Position numbers and translations under genes: made by a program. The notes below the pieces were generated by a model. It searched no databases. It was not told the origin of the DNA and saw nothing but the letters and a program-made list of their open reading frames with translations. From NCBI GenBank assembly GCA_964568075.1, contig CAZMOM010000014.1, positions 1 through 64,000 of the forward strand: 64,000 bases of DNA, given 5' to 3'. Of the stretch, positions 60,192 to 64,000 are shown piece after piece; within the stretch, counting starts at the first letter, position 1, and each line of letters begins with the position of its first letter. Source of the stretch: MnTg04 sp964568075. GTDB lineage: Bacteria; Pseudomonadota; Gammaproteobacteria; Steroidobacterales; MnTg04.

Positions 60192-61812
60192 CCTGTTGCG
60201 GCTATTGCAAATCAATCGCGTGCTGGTGCACCACGGGCTCGACGATATTGTAAAGGCGACGCACCTGTTTCGACCGATGCGTTTCTTCGCATATCTCAAC
60301 CCGTCGTCGTGGGGAGCTCGGAAGCAGGGGACGCGTGGCGAGCGCATCCGCCTCGCGTTGCAGGAACTGGGACCGATTTTCGTCAAGTTTGGCCAGGCAC
60401 TGTCCACGCGCAGGGACTTGTTGCCCGTGGAAATCGCGGACGAGCTCGCCATGCTCCAGGACCGGGTGCCGCCGTTTCCATCCGCACAAGCGAAGGCCAT
60501 GGCTGAGAAGGTGTATGGGCAGCCGCTGGCCGACGTTTTCGACCAGTTTGACGACGAACCGTTGGCCGCGGCGTCAATAGCACAAGTCCATAAAGCATCT
60601 TTGAAATCCGGCGAAGAGGTCATCGTCAAGATTCTACGACCTGGCGTTGAGGAACAAATCCGCAAAGACCTTGCTGTATTGAAAGCTGTTGCCCGGCTTG
60701 CCCGACGCCACTGGCCGGAGGCCAGAAGGCTGAGACCAGTCGAAGTTGTTGACGAGTACGAAAAGACGATAATCGACGAACTCGACTTGATGCGGGAAGC
60801 GGCCAACGCCGCGCAACTAAAAAGGAATTTCGAAGATTCGGACATGCTTTATGTGCCGGAAGTGTTCTGGGAGTTCTGCCGGCCCGATATCCTGGTCATG
60901 GAGCGCATCAGCGGTATTCCGATCAGCGATATGGACGCGTTAAACGCCGCCGGTACAGACTTGCAAAAACTTGCCGAAAACGGGGTGGAAATATTTTTTA
61001 CCCAGGTTTTCAAACACAATTTCTTCCATGCGGATATGCACCCGGGGAATATTTTCGTCGATGTCAGTGACCCAGAGAATCCGCGCTATGTCGCAGTCGA
61101 TTTCGGCATCGTCGGGACCCTGAGTCATCGTGATCAGCATTACCTGGCGGAGAATTTCCTCGCATTTTTTGAGCGTGATTATTACCGCGTCGCGAAATTG
61201 CATATCGACTCGGGCTGGGTACCGGCGGAAACTCGCGTCGACGAATTTGAATCCGCGATAAGAACGGTATGCGAGCCGATATTCAATAAACCGCTGAAGG
61301 ATATTTCCTTTGGCCAGGTGCTGCTGCGACTTTTCCGGACGGCACGCCGCTTCAACATGGAAATTCAACCGCAACTGGTGTTACTGCAGAAAACCTTGCT
61401 CAACATAGAAGGCCTGGGCAGACAGTTGTACCCGGATCTTGATCTGTGGAAAACGGCTCACCCGATCATGCGCGGCTGGGTCAAAGAACGAGTCAGCGGA
61501 AAAATCCTGATTAAGCGGCTTCGCGAACAGCTGCCGGAACTGAGCGAAAGCTTACAGGGTGTGCCGGAACTGGCGCGCAAACTGGTCGAACAATTGGCAT
61601 CCGGGCGATTTAACCTACAGGTCACCGTGCCCGAGATTGTGAAACTGAGGGAGGAACAACAGGCCGGTCGCCGGCAACAATGGCGAACCATTACCGGGGC
61701 CGCGATCCTGGTCAGTGGTGTTCTGCTATTACTGCCGCCTTTCGTTCCGGTCTGGATCGCCGGCTTCGCGATCGTTACCGGAATAACGATAACCATCGCG
61801 GCGCGCCCCTGA
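60175..61812 (+). CDS. ubiB: Ubiquinone biosynthesis ATPase/kinase UbiB
   Basis: The 545-residue ABC1/ADCK protein has the KxGQ motif in FVKFGQALSTRRDLLP, the Ala-rich loop PLAAASIAQVHKA, the Lys of VIVKILRPG, and HADMHPGNIFVD with catalytic residues. The DFG-like AVDFGIVG follows. Two C-terminal helices (around AAILVSGVLLLLPPF and AGFAIVTGITITIA) anchor it to the membrane. The start is uncertain: GTG 60175 (with AGGT upstream) or GTG 60184 both give the usual N-terminus and overlap ubiJ. It ends the dapF-to-ubiB run. Confidence 0.95.
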   Translation: MAAVRNLLRLLQINRVLVHHGLDDIVKATHLFRPMRFFAYLNPSSWGARKQGTRGERIRLALQELGPIFVKFGQALSTRRDLLPVEIADELAMLQDRVPPFPSAQAKAMAEKVYGQPLADVFDQFDDEPLAAASIAQVHKASLKSGEEVIVKILRPGVEEQIRKDLAVLKAVARLARRHWPEARRLRPVEVVDEYEKTIIDELDLMREAANAAQLKRNFEDSDMLYVPEVFWEFCRPDILVMERISGIPISDMDALNAAGTDLQKLAENGVEIFFTQVFKHNFFHADMHPGNIFVDVSDPENPRYVAVDFGIVGTLSHRDQHYLAENFLAFFERDYYRVAKLHIDSGWVPAETRVDEFESAIRTVCEPIFNKPLKDISFGQVLLRLFRTARRFNMEIQPQLVLLQKTLLNIEGLGRQLYPDLDLWKTAHPIMRGWVKERVSGKILIKRLREQLPELSESLQGVPELARKLVEQLASGRFNLQVTVPEIVKLREEQQAGRRQQWRTITGAAILVSGVLLLLPPFVPVWIAGFAIVTGITITIAARP

Positions 61813-61886
61813 TCGATAACGACCTAGTCGCCGCTCGACAGAACTGACAACGTGTTCCCAGGAAAACGACAAGAGATTCCAAACGC

Positions 61887-62453
61887 TTGAGTCATTCGGA
61901 CGACAAAAAGAGCAACATATCAAGACGGGAGCTCGAGGAATTGTTGCGCCCTCATTTTGACGCTTTGTACCGGATCGCCTATCGGTTGACATCGAATCGG
62001 CACGATGCCGAAGATTTGGTGCAGGACTTGTTTGTCAAAGTCTGCGATCGGGTCGTGGAATTCAAGAAAATCGAACATCCGCGGGGATGGATGAAGCAAA
62101 TCATGTACCGGCGTTTTGTAGACCAGGTGCGCCGGAGAAAAAGCTCTCCCGTCAGACCGGTGACAGACAGCTGGTCGGGCGAAAAGGCCAGGGCGGATCC
62201 GATCAGCGAGTTTGCCTCGAATGACCCGGGGCCGCATGAGATGACACAAATCGCGGTCCGGAAAAACCATATATTGAAGGCCTGGCAACAACTCAGCGAT
62301 GAGCACCGCACGCTGGTGGCTCTACACGACTTCGAAGGCTATACGCTGCCTGAGCTCAGCGAAATGCTCGAGATCCCGGTCGGGACGCTCAAATCTCGCC
62401 TGCACCGGGCTCGCGCCCGAATGCGATCGCTACTCGATATGGAACCTTTTTAG
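61887..62453 (+). CDS. ECF RNA polymerase sigma factor
   Basis: The 188-residue factor has region 2 (LYRIAYRLTSNRHDAEDLVQDLFVKV and GWMKQIMYRRFVD) and region 4 (LHDFEGYTLPELSEMLEIPVGTLKSRLHRARARM). TTG 61887 is the only plausible start before region 2; no ATG is near. The linker contains SSPVRPVTDSWSGEKARAD. The anti-sigma gene is 42 bp downstream, so the pair forms a signalling unit. Confidence 0.9.
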   Translation: MSHSDDKKSNISRRELEELLRPHFDALYRIAYRLTSNRHDAEDLVQDLFVKVCDRVVEFKKIEHPRGWMKQIMYRRFVDQVRRRKSSPVRPVTDSWSGEKARADPISEFASNDPGPHEMTQIAVRKNHILKAWQQLSDEHRTLVALHDFEGYTLPELSEMLEIPVGTLKSRLHRARARMRSLLDMEPF

Positions 62454-62495
62454 GCGCTCGTTCGTTTAACCCTATAGACACTGGGATTAATCGAC

Positions 62496-63227
62496 ATGCA
62501 GTGCGATAAAGCGAAAAACCTGCTGGATGATCATCTGGACGGATACCTCTGTGGGTCCGAACAGCATGCGTTTGCGTCACATATTCAGGCCTGCGCCGGC
62601 TGTCGGGAAGTCCTGGAAAATATCACGGCGACGCGCAAGGAATTTGGTCAGGTGCTCGACGTGCCGGCGCCGGATATCACCTGCTTTGACCGGGCGATCA
62701 CCGCCGCTATCGATGCGCAGGATATAAGACGCCAGGCGAGCCAGCTCCCGAAATTCTGGCTCAAGGCCGGCTTTGGCTCTGCCCTTGCCGCAAGCCTCGT
62801 GATCGGATTGTTTTTCCCGGGTTTTTTGTCTATCGATAATCAGCCGGCCAGTCCGGGTCAACAGGAAGCACGATCTTTCAGTGGCAGCGAAACATTTGCC
62901 ACCACACTGAATGCACGCCGGGATCTGAGCATCGCCATCAACACCGATCACGACATGACCGGCGTTCGCATGAGCGTCAGTCTTCTTGGTGAGGTCATTC
63001 TGGCGGGCTATGAGGATCAGCGAGAAATCAGTTGGCGGACGGACCTCGTTGCAGGGGTTAACAAGCTGACGCTCCCGGTGATTGCGGTCGGGCGAAGAGG
63101 TGGGTCCCTACTCGTCCGGATTGAGCGTGGCGATCGTATCGACACGCTGGAAATAGACTTGCCGGTCGATCCGCTGGATGGCGACCTGATGCAAGAAATC
63201 CCAGCGTCCGGATCACTGATCAGTTGA
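62496..63227 (+). CDS. Zinc-finger anti-sigma factor, membrane anchored
   Basis: The 243-residue protein has an N-terminal anti-sigma zinc finger (MQCDKAKNLLDDHLDG ... ASHIQACAGCREVL in outline, His-x3-Cys-x2-Cys type). A single transmembrane helix near residue 95 (GSALAASLVIGLFFPGFL) and a periplasmic beta-rich domain follow. It should hold the upstream ECF sigma factor until an envelope signal arrives. Confidence 0.85.
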   Translation: MQCDKAKNLLDDHLDGYLCGSEQHAFASHIQACAGCREVLENITATRKEFGQVLDVPAPDITCFDRAITAAIDAQDIRRQASQLPKFWLKAGFGSALAASLVIGLFFPGFLSIDNQPASPGQQEARSFSGSETFATTLNARRDLSIAINTDHDMTGVRMSVSLLGEVILAGYEDQREISWRTDLVAGVNKLTLPVIAVGRRGGSLLVRIERGDRIDTLEIDLPVDPLDGDLMQEIPASGSLIS

Positions 63228-63290
63228 ACAAACTGCGGTTAAGCAAATTGTATATATGAGTTAATAATAATAATTTTTAAGGAGACGACA

Positions 63291-63635
63291 ATGAAAGCGT
63301 ACAAATTACTGATCATTGCTCTGGGCCTGATGCTGGGGATCGGCATCGCGATGGCTCAGGACGACCATCCTGAAGACAACCTGACCATGAACGTTATTCA
63401 CGATCTTGAGGCCATGCTGCCCGGCGACGTGACCAAGGACATCCCGTTGCCTGCTTCAGCGTCTGCCGATCCGGAAACTGCCAATGCAGCCAGAGAGCGT
63501 CGCGTGACTGGTCTCGACATCGCCAGATCCGCACTAGACTCTGCTGCCTCCGCAGCGGATAACCGTGCGAGCGCTACGCGTGACGAGCACCCGGGAAAAC
63601 CTGAAACACCGCCACCGCCACCGCCTGGCCAATAA
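63291..63635 (+). CDS. Small exported protein with a proline-rich tail
   Basis: The 114-residue product has a signal peptide (cleavage near IAMAQDDHP), an acidic and Ala-rich middle and a C-terminal TPPPPPPGQ tail. AAGGAG lies 8 nt before the ATG, and an AT-rich leader precedes it. Directly downstream of the anti-sigma gene, it could be a target of or signal to the ECF pair. No family recognised. Confidence 0.7.
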   Translation: MKAYKLLIIALGLMLGIGIAMAQDDHPEDNLTMNVIHDLEAMLPGDVTKDIPLPASASADPETANAARERRVTGLDIARSALDSAASAADNRASATRDEHPGKPETPPPPPPGQ

Positions 63636-63662
63636 CACAGGATACTTCCCGAACGTAAACCG

Positions 63663-63695
63663 GGGTCCGCAGCTCTGGCAGTTGCGGGCCCTTTT
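63663..63695 (+). terminator. Intrinsic terminator-like hairpin
   Basis: A 9-bp stem GGGTCCGCA / TGCGGGCCC (one T-G pair), an 11-nt loop, then TTTT. It lies 28 bp after the stop at 63635; the T-run is short, so strength is uncertain. Confidence 0.65.
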
Positions 63696-63767
63696 CGGTA
63701 TATATCTGTTACCCCACACGAACATCGAACTGCCTGCTTATCGGCTGTCGCCTTATTGAGATCACAT

Positions 63768-64000
63768 ATGAACAGGAATGTAACAGCCGTATTGCTCCTT
63801 TTATTCCTGAACACCGCGTTTTCCCCGGTTGGGCTGGCTCAGGAAGATTCGTCATCGACGAGATCGGCCGCCACGCAACTGTACACCCGGGGCGTCGTTG
63901 AATTCGGCCAGCGGAATTACCTCAGTGCCCTGGCATTATTTATTGATGCGCGTGAGGCCGGCGTCGCAGGGCCGGCAGTCCACTACAACATCGGAGTCTG
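63768..64000 (+). CDS. Exported TPR-like protein, N-terminal part (cut by window edge)
   Basis: About 77 codons are present. A signal peptide (NVTAVLLLLFLNTAFSPVGLAQ in outline) is followed by TQLYTRGVVEFGQRNYLSALALFIDAREAG and PAVHYNIGV. This has the spacing of tetratricopeptide repeats. It is preceded by the terminator-like hairpin and may form the output of the ECF sigma locus. The rest lies beyond the window. Confidence 0.75.
   Translation, partial: MNRNVTAVLLLLFLNTAFSPVGLAQEDSSSTRSAATQLYTRGVVEFGQRNYLSALALFIDAREAGVAGPAVHYNIGV

Noticed and set aside
1..64000. tRNA, rRNA or CRISPR arrays
   Set aside because: I saw no cloverleaf-like cluster, rRNA segment or regularly spaced repeats; short tRNA genes could still escape reading by eye.

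Overview
The window looks like chromosomal DNA from a free-living, aerobic, probably marine gammaproteobacterium. The signs are Pseudomonas-style gene orders (algZ-algR-hemC-hemD-hemX-hemY; dapF-DUF484-xerC; hslVU; ubiE-ubiJ-ubiB), a caa3-type cytochrome oxidase, a PQQ dehydrogenase and a TonB receptor. I cannot name the genus from sequence alone. A run of 10 N at 16589-16598 marks a scaffold join.

Layout. (1) 1-6786: cytochrome c oxidase genes (coxB with two fused cytochrome c domains, coxA, start of coxC), a glycine-rich membrane protein, then a PQQ dehydrogenase divergent from a cytochrome c5-like gene. (2) 6891-24325: a broad nucleoside-use region with XapX proteins, a concentrative nucleoside transporter, deoB, a secreted 5'-nucleotidase, a secreted adenosine/MTA-deaminase-like amidohydrolase, a TonB receptor, deoD, deoC, an aldehyde dehydrogenase plus a half-length paralogue, a P450, an adenosine-kinase-like gene and two divergent phosphoribosyltransferases. 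Together they could move nucleosides and nucleotides from outside the cell to bases, deoxyribose phosphate and acyl products. (3) 24368-39564: comM, split by a 13.7 kb integrated element. (4) 39633-44655: ubiK, a P-II protein, speE and speA, with a two-cassette attC array lacking an integrase between the polyamine genes. (5) 44657-51540: an oxidoreductase, algZ-algR and hemCDXY. (6) 51639-61812: a ParA-like ATPase, ubiD, and a long compact run from dapF to ubiB. (7) 61887-64000: an ECF sigma factor, its anti-sigma factor and two exported proteins, the last cut by the window edge.

The element in comM is the most unusual part. Its ends can be fixed to a 2-bp core: joining the two comM pieces there restores an uninterrupted frame across the Walker A loop. 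The same core sits at the exact centre of a 10-bp inverted repeat in the deduced attP. The large serine recombinase gene runs into attL, so integration swaps its last 16 codons for one codon and a stop borrowed from comM. Cargo: a tyrosine recombinase and a small ribbon-helix-helix-like protein in the same operon, a string of small unknown proteins, an HK97-type major capsid protein with no recognisable portal, terminase or tail genes, a polymerase-like protein, a NYN-domain nuclease, and a tight cassette of four tandem small helix-turn-helix proteins followed by a Swt1-type HEPN protein with an intact RNase motif. This last cassette is my best candidate for an undescribed, possibly defensive, system.

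The NYN gene lies just upstream of the HTH-HEPN cassette on the same strand. A perfect 39-bp inverted repeat encloses the start of the first HTH gene. Whether capsid, polymerase and defence-like genes make this a phage satellite, a decayed prophage or an autonomous integrative element cannot be settled from this window.
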